DNA of 64,000 nucleotides from an uncultured Myxococcales bacterium. Its GTDB lineage: Bacteria; Myxococcota_A; UBA9042. The notes under the pieces are model-generated. The model was not told the DNA's origin. It saw nothing but the letters and a program-made list of their open reading frames with translations, and did not search any database. The stretch is taken from NCBI GenBank assembly GCA_903840165.1, contig CAIMEY010000053.1, forward strand, positions 1 to 64,000, given 5' to 3'. Each line of letters opens with the position of its first letter. The stretch's first letter is position 1. This document shows positions 28,196 through 40,600 of this stretch, in pieces. The translations under genes were made by a program, and so were the position numbers.

Positions 28196-28714
28196 CTATT
28201 CATCCGCTAATTCAATCAGTTCTACGCCACCATCCACCAGTTGCCCGGGCTGACAGTGGATGGCACGGACCACGCCGGCCCGCGGCGCCTTGAGGCTGTG
28301 TTCCATCTTCATGGCTTCGACAACGACCAGAGGCTGAGATTTCGTCACAATATCACCGACTTGCACGTGCAAAATCACGACACGCCCGGTCATGGGCGAA
28401 CGCACTTCGGTCCCTTGGGCCGCGCCACCGCGCTTGCTGGCCAACTGCTCGCGCCAGCGGGTCGTCGGGCCGCGCTGCGACAAAACCGGCCTTTCTGTGC
28501 CTAGTTGGCTCACCCAAACTAGATCCCCCTGCCGCGACACCTGAACCGTGCGCAGGATGCCGTCTTGATCCAGCAGCAAATCGCCCGTCGGCGTCCACTG
28601 GGCACTGGCTAGCACCGTAGATTCCCCTATCATAACTAGGTAGTTGCCAGCCTGTGGCTGCGAATCCAGGGTCAGGGTCAGGGGGCCGTCCGGACTTTGC
28701 AGTTGTCGCTTCAT
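28196..28714 (-). CDS. Biotin carboxyl carrier part of a split methylcrotonyl-CoA carboxylase alpha
   Basis: This 172-residue protein ends in a biotinyl domain (about 100-170) with EAMKMEH, whose Lys carries biotin. Its first 90 residues are a beta-rich segment that corresponds to the linker (BT) domain of MccA-type alpha subunits. The ATG overlaps the stop of the biotin carboxylase gene (ATGA) and has GGAGG upstream, so the two proteins should be made together in a set ratio. Together they would match one fused alpha subunit of about 680 residues. It shuttles CO2 between biotin carboxylase and the carboxyltransferase beta subunit encoded upstream. Confidence 0.85.
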   Translation of the reverse strand: MKRQLQSPDGPLTLTLDSQPQAGNYLVMIGESTVLASAQWTPTGDLLLDQDGILRTVQVSRQGDLVWVSQLGTERPVLSQRGPTTRWREQLASKRGGAAQGTEVRSPMTGRVVILHVQVGDIVTKSQPLVVVEAMKMEHSLKAPRAGVVRAIHCQPGQLVDGGVELIELADE

Positions 28715-30249
28715 GCTGCCCCTCCGCCCAGGCCAATGCGGAAACCCGCGAGTTCATGCCAAGGATCAGCCACTTGGCTCACAGCAGCCGCGCCGCCGGC
28801 ACCGGAAACCGTCCGAGGACCCACTGCCAGTGGCCCGCCGGGACCAGCCAAAGCCAGCGCAACAACAGCGGTTTGCCCCGTGACATCATCCATGCCGGGT
28901 CCGGCGTCCTGGTACACGGCATCGAGCCAGCCCGTATGGACTTGGGCGTTGGCGAAGGCCTCATGCCGCAACACATCGATTAGCATAGGCAAATTGGTCA
29001 CAACGCCGTGAATCACGGTTTCCTGCAGCGCCGCAATCATCCGAGCAATCGCCTCGGGCCGGTCACGACCATAGGCGATGATCTTGGCGAGCATCGGGTC
29101 GTAGAACATCGGAACGGTATCACCGCCCTCAAACCCCGCATCAACACGCACAAAAGGCGCATCCGGCCAACGCACGCGCGCCAGCGTTCCCGCCTGTGGC
29201 ACATAGCCAGCGGCCGGATCCTCTGCATACACGCGGACTTCAATGCCGTGCCCCCTTTGAGCGACACCGCCGGCTAGAAAATTCTGCAGTCTTTCCCCTC
29301 GCGCAATGCGGAGTTGCGCCACAACGAGGTCGACGCCCAGCACCACTTCGGTCACGGGATGCTCCACCTGCAGGCGGGTATTCATCTCGAGGAAATAGTG
29401 GGCCCGGGTCAGCGGGTCAAACAGGAATTCCACTGTCCCTGCGCCATGATAGCCTACTTGAGCGGCAAAGGCGCGCCCAGACTCAGCGATGGCCGCCCTT
29501 TCCTCGGAGGTCAGCACCGCACATGGCGATTCTTCAATGACTTTTTGGTGACGTCGCTGCACGCTGCACTCGCGTTCAAAGGCGTGAATGACGGTGCCAT
29601 GCGTATCGCCAAGCACTTGAACTTCCACGTGTCTTGCATTCTCCACATAGCGCTCGAGAAACAAGGCGTCACTGGCAAAGGCCCCCGCTGCGATGCGCCG
29701 AGACGCCGCGACAGCCCCTAGCAACTCTCCGGGATGCAACACTTTTTGCATCCCCTTGCCGCCGCCACCGTCCTGAGGCTTGACCAGCAAGGGGTAGCCA
29801 ACCTCGGCCCCCTTGGCCAAGATGTCCGCCGGCGCCCAACTGTCAATGACTGCTGCCGGTGCCGTTGGGACACCAGCCGCCTGTGCCACGGCCTTTGCGG
29901 CGGTCTTGGACTGAATCGGCGCGATGGAAGCTGCTGTGGGCCCCACCCAAATCAGGCCAGCCTCGACCACAGCGCGCATAAAGGCAATGTTTTCGCTGAG
30001 AAATCCATAGCCTGGGTGAATCGCGTCCGCCCCGGTCTTGGCCGCCGCCGCCAGCACCGCAGCGAAATTGAGGTACGATTGCGCCGACTCCGCCGGGCCG
30101 ATGCACACCGCCTCATCGGCCATCCGGACATGCCGCGACAACCGGTCCGCCTCCGAACAGACCGCAACGGTGGCAATGCCCAGCACCCGGGCGCCGCGGG
30201 CGATGCGGACAGCGATTTCCCCGCGGTTGGCAATCAGCAACTTGCGCAT
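28711..30249 (-). CDS. Biotin carboxylase (split methylcrotonyl-CoA carboxylase alpha)
   Basis: This 512-residue protein is an ATP-grasp biotin carboxylase: RKLLIANRGEIAVRI, the Gly-rich ATP loop GGGGKGMQKV, HVEVQVLGD and EMNTRLQVEHPVTE are all present. It lacks the biotin-binding domain, which is in the overlapping next gene. The last 65 residues extend past the AccC-like core into what is normally the linker domain. A TACAAT -10-like box lies 27 nt before the ATG and AGGAG 8 nt before. In this operon it most likely belongs to methylcrotonyl-CoA carboxylase rather than acetyl-CoA carboxylase. Confidence 0.87.
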   Translation of the reverse strand: MRKLLIANRGEIAVRIARGARVLGIATVAVCSEADRLSRHVRMADEAVCIGPAESAQSYLNFAAVLAAAAKTGADAIHPGYGFLSENIAFMRAVVEAGLIWVGPTAASIAPIQSKTAAKAVAQAAGVPTAPAAVIDSWAPADILAKGAEVGYPLLVKPQDGGGGKGMQKVLHPGELLGAVAASRRIAAGAFASDALFLERYVENARHVEVQVLGDTHGTVIHAFERECSVQRRHQKVIEESPCAVLTSEERAAIAESGRAFAAQVGYHGAGTVEFLFDPLTRAHYFLEMNTRLQVEHPVTEVVLGVDLVVAQLRIARGERLQNFLAGGVAQRGHGIEVRVYAEDPAAGYVPQAGTLARVRWPDAPFVRVDAGFEGGDTVPMFYDPMLAKIIAYGRDRPEAIARMIAALQETVIHGVVTNLPMLIDVLRHEAFANAQVHTGWLDAVYQDAGPGMDDVTGQTAVVALALAGPGGPLAVGPRTVSGAGGAAAVSQVADPWHELAGFRIGLGGGAA

Positions 30250-30385
30250 CCATTGGCTCCTAACACAACCTTGAAATTGTACGCTTTTTTCGGATCGTCG
30301 GCGGCCCTATGGCGCTGACCACCCCGCCCTGGTGTTCTGCGACAGTTCGGCGCGCAGTTCCAGGTAATTCGCCTTGCACTGCCAG

Positions 30386-31174
30386 CTATTTGCCGTAGGG
30401 CTTGGCGGGAATCCAGCTGGCGGGGCGTTTTTCCAAGAACGCCATCATGCCCTCCTGGGCTTCGGTCGACTCGCGGCGGGAGGCGATGGCCTCAACAGTA
30501 TCTTCTAAAGCTTCACGTTTATCACGAAAAGCTACTGTTTCGACAAGCTTTTTGCAGGCATGTAGCGCGTGAGGACCACCGCGGCTAAGGGCATCGACCA
30601 CGTGTTCGACTTTGGCGTCAAGGGTCGCTAGGGGCGACAAATGATGAATAAATCCAAGGCGATAAGCATCGGCTGCAGAAAATGCTTCCCCCGTGAGAAA
30701 CAGAGCGCGGGCTTGACTGGGCCCTAACCGCTCAATGACAAAGGGTGAAATCACACCAGGGACCAGGCCAATGCGCACTTCGGTCAAGGCGAAGCTCGCC
30801 GTATCTGCGGCAATGGCGATGTCACAAGCAGCGACGAGGCCAACGCCGCCACCGCGTGCAGGTCCTTGAATTCGCGCCACTGTTGGCTTACTGCACCCCG
30901 CTAGGGTGTGGAAGACCTCGCCGAGGATGCGGGCACTGTGACGATTGCCCTCGGCGCCGGTCATTGCTTGCTCAGCCATCCAGGCCAAGTCAGCACCAGC
31001 ACAGAAGCTTTTGCCTTCAGCACCGAGGACCAGCACGCGGACACCGGGGTCGTTTTCGCATTGACGAACGGCGGCGGCAATGCCCGCTAACATCTCGCCG
31101 GTAAAGGCGTTATGCTTGTCGGGCCGGGAAAGCCATAGCCGGGCTACACCTGCATGGGTTTCTAAGCGGATCAC
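30386..31174 (-). CDS. liuC: Enoyl-CoA hydratase, probable methylglutaconyl-CoA hydratase
   Basis: This 262-residue crotonase-fold enzyme starts at a GTG with GGGGT upstream. It contains the oxyanion-hole segments (FCAGADLAWM and QGPARGGGVGLVAACD) and the catalytic-Glu region LTEVRIGLVPGVISP. In leucine breakdown it adds water to 3-methylglutaconyl-CoA to make HMG-CoA. That precise substrate is inferred from its position between the carboxylase beta subunit gene and the carboxylase alpha parts; other crotonase activities cannot be excluded from sequence alone. Confidence 0.85.
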   Translation of the reverse strand: MIRLETHAGVARLWLSRPDKHNAFTGEMLAGIAAAVRQCENDPGVRVLVLGAEGKSFCAGADLAWMAEQAMTGAEGNRHSARILGEVFHTLAGCSKPTVARIQGPARGGGVGLVAACDIAIAADTASFALTEVRIGLVPGVISPFVIERLGPSQARALFLTGEAFSAADAYRLGFIHHLSPLATLDAKVEHVVDALSRGGPHALHACKKLVETVAFRDKREALEDTVEAIASRRESTEAQEGMMAFLEKRPASWIPAKPYGK

Positions 31175-31207
31175 GTTTTTACCCCAAGAGCCTTGAAAAG
31201 ACTCGAT

Positions 31208-32815
<1,608 letters not shown>

Positions 32816-32823
32816 AGCCCAGC

Positions 32824-32853
32824 GTTCTAGCAAATTGCCGGCTGATCTGTCAC
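32824..32853 (-). promoter_or_regulatory. Putative promoter of the leucine-degradation operon
   Basis: GTGACA (32848-32853) and TAGAAC (32824-32829) on the minus strand are spaced by 18 nt. The -10 ends 8 nt before the liuB ATG, so the message may start at the codon. No ribosome site is seen. Confidence 0.4.
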
Positions 32854-32907
32854 CGTCTGGCCACGCTTTTGAACAGCCAGCGTGCACGGCTGCCCCGGGA
32901 CCTTGCG

Positions 32908-33456
32908 ATGATTCGACTTGGCCATGAACTTGGCGCAATTGTGCTGGAACCGCCGCATTTGCAGTGGCAGTCGGTGCCGACGCCGCTTGGGCCAATGCTG
33001 ATTGTAGTCTCCGAACTTGGCGTTTGTGCTTGTGAATTCGATCGCGATGCTCCAGATGATGCCGATGTCCGCCGCTGGTATCGTCGCTTTGGCAAACTCT
33101 TTCTCACGCCTGCGAAAAAGCCCCTGCCGGCTGCCCTGGCCCTGGCTGCGTACTTTGCCGGACGCGGCGAAGGGTTTGACTTGAACGTTGACTTACGCGG
33201 GCTTACTGAGTTCCAGCAACGAGTATTGTTAGCACTTTCTCGGGTGCCTTTGGGTCAAACCGTGCAATACGCCGACTTGGCACGGGCGGTCGGGCAACCT
33301 GGCGCCGCGCGGGCTGTTGGCGGGGCGATGGCGCGCAACCCGATTCCCGTAATTCTGCCGTGTCACCGCGTGCTTGGCGCAGCAGGACTGGGCGGTTTCT
33401 CCGGCGGGCTTGAGCTCAAGCGCTCCTTGCTTTTGCTCGAAGGCGTGCTGGCCTAG
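32908..33456 (+). CDS. ogt: Methylated-DNA--protein-cysteine methyltransferase
   Basis: This 182-residue suicide enzyme removes alkyl groups from O6-methylguanine. The C-terminal domain has the helix-turn-helix [26 protein letters not shown] and the active-site motif PCHRV, whose Cys accepts the alkyl group, followed by [14 protein letters not shown]. The N-terminal half is the usual divergent RNase-H-like domain. The start at 32908 is the first ATG of the family-like region; the codon 39 bp upstream is less likely. It is divergent from the leucine operon and separate from the HSD10-like gene. Confidence 0.93.
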   Translation: MIRLGHELGAIVLEPPHLQWQSVPTPLGPMLIVVSELGVCACEFDRDAPDDADVRRWYRRFGKLFLTPAKKPLPAALALAAYFAGRGEGFDLNVDLRGLTEFQQRVLLALSRVPLGQTVQYADLARAVGQPGAARAVGGAMARNPIPVILPCHRVLGAAGLGGFSGGLELKRSLLLLEGVLA

Positions 33457-33508
33457 GCTGGCGGTACGCGTGAGGCGAAATCGTTTACATAAATAGATAG
33501 TTACGACC

Positions 33509-33518
33509 TTGCTATACA
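33509..33518 (+). promoter_or_regulatory. Extended -10 box TTGCTATACA upstream of the HSD10-like gene
   Basis: This 10-mer with its TG extension sits 100 bp before the gene. The same 10-mer appears before ggt at 52269 and in both copies of the repeat upstream of the ABC-F gene. No good -35 was found at the usual spacing. Confidence 0.4.
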
Positions 33519-33617
33519 CCCCTCGTCGGCGGGCAGTGGCTGTGGGGCGATTGCCTATTTGCCGCAAATCTGCGAGGGTTTTGCCCGTGCGGGCAGCCTG
33601 CTCGCCAGAGGAAAGCT

Positions 33618-34388
33618 ATGAAATTACAAGATGTTGTTGCCCTCGTCACTGGATCCGCAAGCGGCCTCGGTCGCGCTACCGCCGAACGGCTCCATCGCGG
33701 TGGTGCCAAAGTCGTGATCTGCGATCTGCCCCAATCACAAGGTGCTGAAATTGCCAAGGCTTTGGGCGAAGGCGCCCTCTTTGCCCCCACCGACGTCACC
33801 TCCGAGGCCGACGTCACCGCAGCCCTGGACGCAGGCAAGGCGGCTTTTGGCCGTGATGTCAACGTCGTAGTCAACTGCGCCGGCATCGCTGTCGCCGCCA
33901 GAACCGTGACGCGCAAGGGCCCCCATGATTTGGGGCAGTTCCTCAAAGTCCTCAACGTCAACGTCGGCGGCTCGTTCAACACGATGCGCTTGGCAGCGGC
34001 AAGACTCAGTGAAACCGAGGCCTTAGCCGGTGGCGAGCGCGGCGTCTTCATCAATACCGCCAGCGTCGCGGCCTATGACGGCCAGATCGGCCAGGCCGCT
34101 TACAGCGCCTCCAAGGGAGCCATTGTCGGCATGACCCTGCCAATTGCCCGTGATCTCGCCGGCTTTGGCATCCGCGTCTGCACGATCGCCCCAGGACTGT
34201 TCCGCACGCCGATGCTCGCCGGCCTGCCCGAGCAGGTGCAGAACGAACTGTCCAAGATGGTGCCCTTCCCCAGTCGCCTCGGCGATCCCGATGAATATGG
34301 CCACCTTGCCCAGCACATCATCGAAAATGCGATGCTCAATGGCGAGGTGATTCGCCTCGACGGCGCCCTGCGCATGCCGCCCAAGTAG
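33618..34388 (+). CDS. Short-chain dehydrogenase, HSD10-like 3-hydroxyacyl-CoA dehydrogenase
   Basis: This 256-residue Rossmann enzyme carries NAD motif [14 protein letters not shown], the catalytic Ser in NTASVAA and YSASK. The overall sequence, including [10 protein letters not shown] and the C-terminal [13 protein letters not shown], resembles type 2 3-hydroxyacyl-CoA dehydrogenases (HSD17B10), which oxidise 2-methyl-3-hydroxybutyryl-CoA in isoleucine breakdown. That role would fit beside the leucine operon. GAGGAAAG lies upstream of the ATG. A 601-bp gap follows. Confidence 0.88.
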   Translation: MKLQDVVALVTGSASGLGRATAERLHRGGAKVVICDLPQSQGAEIAKALGEGALFAPTDVTSEADVTAALDAGKAAFGRDVNVVVNCAGIAVAARTVTRKGPHDLGQFLKVLNVNVGGSFNTMRLAAARLSETEALAGGERGVFINTASVAAYDGQIGQAAYSASKGAIVGMTLPIARDLAGFGIRVCTIAPGLFRTPMLAGLPEQVQNELSKMVPFPSRLGDPDEYGHLAQHIIENAMLNGEVIRLDGALRMPPK

Positions 34389-34989
34389 CAGAGAACTCCG
34401 CCCATTGACTGCGATCGGCTGGCCCAGTTCTTCCAGGATCGGCCGGTCGCGGTACCCGTGGGTCCGGCACGCCCGTGGCCCGAAACGCGGGCGGCAAAGG
34501 CGATGTTTCGGCGGGCCCGGCTCGGCAAAAAACTCTGGCGCTGGCCGATCCTGGGCCTTCCCTTGGCAAAAAAAATCTGCTAGGGTTGATGGACCTGCGG
34601 TGCAAAGTTTGTTCCGCAGGCTAGGCAGACAGGTACGGCAAACGTTCAAAACAACGCGCAAGTCGTTGAAGGTCTTGCAAAAGACCAAGTCCACGACCCA
34701 GGTCATGGCCCCCACAGGGGTCCTCAAGCGGCCGGTCCTTCGCGGGCCCTGCTCGAGCGCGCGCCGCCAGTGCCCGCCGGATTTCGGTCTGGCCCACTGG
34801 ATGCCATCGGTAGGACGCCCTGTGCAGAATCCGTAGGACGCAAACCGCTCAGTGCCGCGTGAATCGACGAGAACTGCGTTTGGCCTTTGGTCTCGCAGGG
34901 ATCCACGGTGCATCGTGTCACGACCTCAACGCCATCAGCCAAGAATGCTGGTGCTTCGGCGCCAGGTCACACAGAGAGAGACAGTCGCA
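34389..34989. other. 601-bp gap: leader of the RNA-binding protein gene
   Basis: No gene was recognised. An extended -10-like TGCTAGGGT lies near 34578-34586, so a leader of about 400 nt is possible. Within it are strong hairpins (see 34671-34841) and two GTAGGACGC repeats. Confidence 0.5.
34671..34841 (+). ncRNA. Candidate structured leader RNA
   Basis: GGTCTT-GCAA-AAGACC (34671-34686) is a perfect hairpin with a GNRA loop. CCAGTG (34767-34772) and CACTGG (34795-34800) close a nested hairpin with GCC/GGC inside. GTAGGACGC occurs at 34810 and again at 34833. This is a fold by eye only; the RNA may instead be a separate small RNA. No known riboswitch motif was recognised. Confidence 0.35.
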
Positions 34990-35517
<528 letters not shown>

Positions 35518-35660
35518 TCGGCTGCCCTCAGGCGAACTGCTGATACGTGAACGCAAGCGAATCTGCGCCCCTACGCGACTTTTTCGCTACGGTTTCGCTG
35601 TCAATTGTGCTTGGTGGCCTCGGCCGTTCGCAGCACGCTGACCAGCGCACCGCAAGCGAG

Positions 35661-35693
35661 CATCTCGCAAGCATCTCGCAGGCATATCGCAGG
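35661..35693. repeat. Three tandem 11-bp repeats (CATCTCGCAAG-type)
   Basis: Units at 35661-35671, 35672-35682 and 35683-35693 differ at one or two bases. They lie between the RRM gene stop and its terminator. Confidence 0.7.
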
Positions 35694-35702
35694 CAATAAA
35701 GG

Positions 35703-35752
35703 ACCCCCAACCTCGAACACCTAGGTGACGAGGCTGGGGGTTTCTCTTTTTT
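35703..35752 (+). terminator. Rho-independent terminator of the RRM gene
   Basis: A stem ACCCCC-x-CCTCG pairs with CGAGG-x-GGGGGT around a loop, followed by TTTCTCTTTTTT. It lies 185 bp past the stop. It could also end the minus-strand lipoprotein gene, though the T-run favours the plus strand. Confidence 0.8.
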
Positions 35753-35768
35753 GCGCAATTTGGCGGAG

Positions 35769-36395
35769 TTAGAGGGGCGAAACGACGACGCTCAACGTGA
35801 CTTTGACATCGAGGTCAATCTTGCCCGCCGGCGCTGTTTCGCCTTTGGCGACAACCAGATGGATGAGCGACAGTTCGTCAAACGCCAGGGAAGTCACAAA
35901 GGTGCTGGCAGCTGCGGCACTGGCAGCATCCACCGTGCCCGTGACAGCCGCCACAGAACCCTTTGGAATGCTTGGGATCGAGCACAGCCGAGCGCCATCC
36001 TTTGTGGCCTTGAGCGGTGTAGCCCCGACATACAAGTCCACCTGCGGCAGTGGACCGGTCAAGGTGTTGGACTTGGGCGTCACGGTCACAGCGGTGATTT
36101 TGATCGACTTGACCAGCTTCTTGTAGGGCACAAGCTGCGGTTCAGTCTTGGTCAAATCCACCGTTTGCGCAGGCGAAGTCACGTCTTGGGCCAGGGCCAC
36201 CGGCGCGACCTGCCCCGCATTACCGCCCAGGGCTTGCCCGAGGTCAAAGCTGGTCGGCAGCGACTGCGTGACCGAAAACGTGAGGTCCAGCTTGCCAGCT
36301 GTGGACGTAACTGCCGTGCTCAACTGGTCGCAGCCCAGCAGGCAGCCGGCCGTCAACAGCGGCAAGAGAAGTAGAAATCCCTGAATTTTGCGCAC
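35769..36395 (-). CDS. Hypothetical lipoprotein
   Basis: This 208-residue protein starts at a GTG with GGGGG 5 nt upstream. The signal ends with two possible lipoboxes, LTAGC and LLGC, in a row. The mature part has a repetitive beta-like rhythm with many Val/Thr/Ser and no Cys except one (RLCSIPS). It does not resemble a family I know. It follows the methyltransferase gene on the same strand and precedes a terminator. Extracytoplasmic; function unknown. Confidence 0.65.
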   Translation of the reverse strand: MRKIQGFLLLLPLLTAGCLLGCDQLSTAVTSTAGKLDLTFSVTQSLPTSFDLGQALGGNAGQVAPVALAQDVTSPAQTVDLTKTEPQLVPYKKLVKSIKITAVTVTPKSNTLTGPLPQVDLYVGATPLKATKDGARLCSIPSIPKGSVAAVTGTVDAASAAAASTFVTSLAFDELSLIHLVVAKGETAPAGKIDLDVKVTLSVVVSPL

Positions 36396-36466
36396 AATTC
36401 CCCCCTGGTGAATCCGGCCCAAGGCGGGACGCGGTGCGCCCAAGGTGCCGATTCCTGCGCCTGCCG

Positions 36467-37432
36467 TCAACCCGCCGCTGGCAGGCCAACGCGCTGCAGA
36501 AGGGTCTGCTGCAGAGGGGGCAAAAGCGCCAACAGACCATTGAGTTGCGCAATTGCTGCGCCATTACGGCGCTGCACTTTGTGCGCCAAAATCAGCTCAT
36601 TCTTGAGTGAATGTTGCCAACCGGTCAGCTCGGTCACCGTCACTTGGTAGCCGTGCGCCTCAAGCACCAAGGCCCTCATAACGTTGGTCAAATGCGCTGC
36701 AAATTCGCGTCGTTGAATGGGATGCCTCCACAGGGCCGCGGCCGGCAACTTGTCCAGATCCCGCCCCGTCAGTTGGCGCGACAGTTCGGCTTGGCAGCAG
36801 GGAACCACAGCAATCACAGGGGCATGGGCGGTGATGGCCAATGCCAGCGCATCGTCGGTCGCCGTATCGCAGGCGTGCAAGGCGACAACCATGTCCACCG
36901 AAAGCTTTTCGCCAGTCGGCAAGTGCAGTTGCCGCGACTCGGCATCGACCGCTAGCTGCGCCACCGGCTGATCCACGAACTGCATCCGCGCGTAGCCCAA
37001 GGCGGCCGCACGCTGCCGGCTGCGCGCGACCAGGTCCTGCCGAACCTCCACACTGTAGACGTGACCAATATCCTTGTTTTTCAACCATAATTCGTAGAGA
37101 ATAAAGCCCAGGTAGGCATTGCCAGCCCCCGCGTCGACAATCACCGGGTCATGCGCCGGCGGTGGCGGCAAATCGCTTTGCTCTTCTGATTCAGTGGGTT
37201 GTCCGGGATCGGCTTGGACCTGGAACAGCGGCTCGAGAAAGGGCTGCAGAAATCCGCACAAGTGGTTAATCTGCTTGAGCTTTCTCAGCGCATCGGCATT
37301 GAGGTCACCGCCCTTGGTCAGCAGGTGCAGTTCCTGTAGCAAGGCAGTCGATTGGTCAGCAAGCAAGGTCGGTTGGACGCGGTCGGCGCTGATCTTGGTC
37401 CGCGCCGGCGAAACACTGGAAACGTTTGACAT
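36467..37432 (-). CDS. SAM-dependent methyltransferase, METTL25/GSTCD-like
   Basis: This 321-residue cytoplasmic enzyme has a Rossmann methyltransferase core: motif I VDAGAGNAYLGFILYELW, then SVEV, and motif IV-like VVALHACDTATDDAL and VPCCQAEL. The PCCQ element and layout recall the METTL25/GSTCD group (Methyltransf_32), which methylates RNA or protein targets. An N-terminal helical domain of about 90 residues precedes it. I use the ATG at 37432; a TTG 9 nt earlier is possible. Substrate unknown. The following lipoprotein gene starts 72 bp after its stop. Confidence 0.75.
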   Translation of the reverse strand: MSNVSSVSPARTKISADRVQPTLLADQSTALLQELHLLTKGGDLNADALRKLKQINHLCGFLQPFLEPLFQVQADPGQPTESEEQSDLPPPPAHDPVIVDAGAGNAYLGFILYELWLKNKDIGHVYSVEVRQDLVARSRQRAAALGYARMQFVDQPVAQLAVDAESRQLHLPTGEKLSVDMVVALHACDTATDDALALAITAHAPVIAVVPCCQAELSRQLTGRDLDKLPAAALWRHPIQRREFAAHLTNVMRALVLEAHGYQVTVTELTGWQHSLKNELILAHKVQRRNGAAIAQLNGLLALLPPLQQTLLQRVGLPAAG

Positions 37433-37624
37433 GATTGACAACTTTGCAGGTAGGGGCCTGCGCTAGGGTACGGCCCAACGACGCGTACGCTGCGCGCAGA
37501 CCTCAAGGAGATTGAGAATTCAAATGCGGAATCAGGCGGTTGCGATACGAGCGCCTTGGGCCTTGGCGGGGACTGGGGCGTACTGGCTGAATTCCACGCC
37601 AACAGCCTGCAACTAGAGGAGAAA

Positions 37625-40600
37625 TCAGTGCTTCTCTTCGGCAACGGCCTCCGTAGCGTTGCGCAGGCGCTGGGTCAGAACGCGGATCACGCCACGCGCC
37701 ATCACGGGGTGTAAGTCAAGGAGATCTTGGAAATCATCGCGGGCAATGGCCAAGAGTTCGACGTTGACCATGGCGCGAATCGAGGCAGAGCGCTTCTGCG
37801 AGTCGAGCAAGGCCATCTCGCCAAAGCACTCGTTTTGACCCAGCTTTGCCACGCGTTCACCGGCGTGCAGAACTTCGACTTCGCCATCGAGGATGACGTA
37901 CAGGTGGTCGCCCGGCTCGCCCTCGGCAAAGACCAGGTCCCCCGCGTCAACATGGACGTTTTGCGCGATGTCGGTCAAAGGCAAGAGCTGTTCGCCGGAC
38001 AAATCGCGAAACAGCGATACGCCCTTGAGCAGAAAGACCAAATCCATCGGATCGCGCGCCACGCCCTGCCCCGCCTTGCCCGCCCAACCCTGGGCCGGTG
38101 CTTGCTGAATCGTCCAGCCCCACACGCGCGCCAGCCACGGCTCGACCCGCTCGAGTTCCCGTTGCAACTGCGCACCATCGGCGGTGTACCCGCCTGGCAC
38201 TTGGCTGTCAAAGGTCCGGTTGGTCGTGGCATTGCCGAGGTCCGACGCCCTTTCGATAATCGCCACAAAAGGCTTTAATTCCGGGTCGATCAAGTGCTGG
38301 TCGAGCAATTCAATCGCGGTCGACCGGGTACGCTGGGCCGGACTGCGGTAATACAGATACGCCTTATGCATGGCGGCGCGGGCGGTCAACAGCCCGAGGA
38401 GGCGGAAACAGCGGGCCTCGCTCTGCTCACGTAAGGCCTGAAGTTCACCCAGGAAAAAGACGTGGCGCGACGAATCCCCCAAGGCCCGCTGTTCAATAAA
38501 CTGGTAGCGCAGCAGCAGGTCAATTTCGCGTTTGACGTGGTCATGTACCCAAACTCGCGGCGGTTTTGGCCGATCGGCCTCGCGGGCCAGCCGCCACAGC
38601 GAGACGATCGCATTGCTGCGCAGCACGCCTTTGGAGCGATCCACAACATCCATCAGTAGTTGCACAGCATCGGCACTGGCCACCTTCTCGGCAATCCGCA
38701 GCAGGCGCAGCAGGACCGCGGTGCCGACCAGACCTTCCTCAAATCGCTGGCGAATCGGCGTCAAAACCTTGGTGCCGTAGCGCTGCAGGGCCGCCGTGGC
38801 CGACTGCACCAGGTCGGGACGGGAAAGGGCCTGAATCAGCACCGGCAAATACTCCGGCGATCCGATTTGCCCCATGGATTCAACGGCATTCTGCCGCACC
38901 TGCAGGGACGGGTCATCGAGCATACGCGCCAGATCCATCGATTCTGCCGCGGCGTAACCAGACGAAATGTAGGCCGCCCGCGCCCGGCGCTCAGGCAAGG
39001 TCGAGGTGAGGTCCTCGCGCAATTGTCGTTCAATCACCTGATGTTGCATGTGGCCGCCGACTTGGTGCAGCCACACCACAGCCATGCGCGCCACGCCAGG
39101 ATCGTCGTGCGTGACGTAGGTAGAAATCAGGGGCACCAAGTCGGGATTGGGAAAATGCGCTAGCATTCTCAAGCCTTCCCGCAGCACACCTGGAGCACGG
39201 TCCCGCTGCAATAGACTGAGCAGCAACCCGGCATCAGGCCTTAGGCCCAAATCATTCATTAATTCAAGAGCTCGCCGCGCAAGTTCGGGTTCTTGACTGC
39301 GCGCTACGGGCAGCAAATCCTCGATCTGGACCGGAAGCTGCATATCGCGAATCATGTCAAGGGCTTGAACGACCTCTTTGACTTCGGTTTTGGCGAGGCG
39401 CTGGCGAACTTCCCCCAGGGCCGATTTCATCATCAAAGCGCGGGTTTGTGGGTCAGAATCGGCGTCCATCCGCCGGGCGCGCAGGCCCTCAAACAGCGCA
39501 CGCCGATAGTGCGGGCCCATGGACAGTCCGATGCCAACCGCGCCAATACAGGCAAAAATCGCAGGAATTGCATAGAGATAGGGCGGATAATGCCGGCTCG
39601 CTAAGATCAGCAGCACCACCGAGACCAGCGCGGTGGCGACACGGTAAATCACGCCATCAATCAGGGTCTTAGCCCGCTCGCCCTTGCGCGACTCCAGGGG
39701 CATCACGAGCATTTGCATGGCGTTGCGAGACAAGGCGAACTGGCCGATGCGCTCAAAGAACGACGCCGCGACGACGGCCCAAAATGCCCAATCATACCCA
39801 GCTGATCCAGCCATCCAGTAGATGGCCATGCCGCCGGCGATGAGGACCGCGGAGGCCGATATCGACATGCCGATGCCGACGATGCGGACTATGCGGCTGG
39901 TGGCCATCAGGGCGACAAAGAAGGCGACGGTGTTGGCGATGCCATAGTAAGTACCTAGGAATCCTGCGATTTCTTCGCGCCGGTAGCGGATCTTTAGCTC
40001 GGAACTGAATTGAAAATCGAGGATGAGCGACGCCACCTGCAGCAAGAAGACCAAGCCGGCCAAGCGAAGCAGCAGGGGCGTGTTGAAGATGCTCTTGAAA
40101 CCACGGGCAATTTCACTGTCTCCGCCCACTTTGACTACGGCGGCACTGCGACGGGCTACGGGCGAAGGACCGCTTAGATCCTCTGCGGAGCTGTCCATAC
40201 TCTCCAACTCATGGATGATCGGAGAGATTCGCGCCGCCAGCCAGGCCATCAGTAGCAGGACCAGCCACATGAGTTGCCGGGCTTCCGCCACCTTCATGGC
40301 GAGCGACACCGACACGCCACCGAGCGCCGCGCCCAGCGTGGAAACCGCCGCCAACACAGGGAAAAGCCGCTTGCCCTGCCGCGCTGGCAGTAGGGCCGAG
40401 ATCGCGTTCCACGTCTGCACCAGCACCAAGTTGCAAATGGCGGTACACCAAACCAATTGCACCAGGGCCACGCCCTTGGGTGCCAGAGGATAGGCAAACT
40501 GCAGGCCGGTAAAGGTCAAAAGGCCAATGCCGAGCAGGCCAAGAAAGCGCTTGATCAGGGGAATATTTTCAATAACCGAGACGTAGCCAATGGACGCAAT

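Noticed and set aside
28711-28714. Sequencing frameshift as explanation for the split carboxylase
   Set aside because: A ribosome site and ATGA overlap fit true gene fission; still listed as the main refuting test.
34023-34913. Minus-strand frame of 296 codons over the SDR gene and the leader
   Set aside because: The opposite strand encodes a clear dehydrogenase and the rest is low in coding signals.
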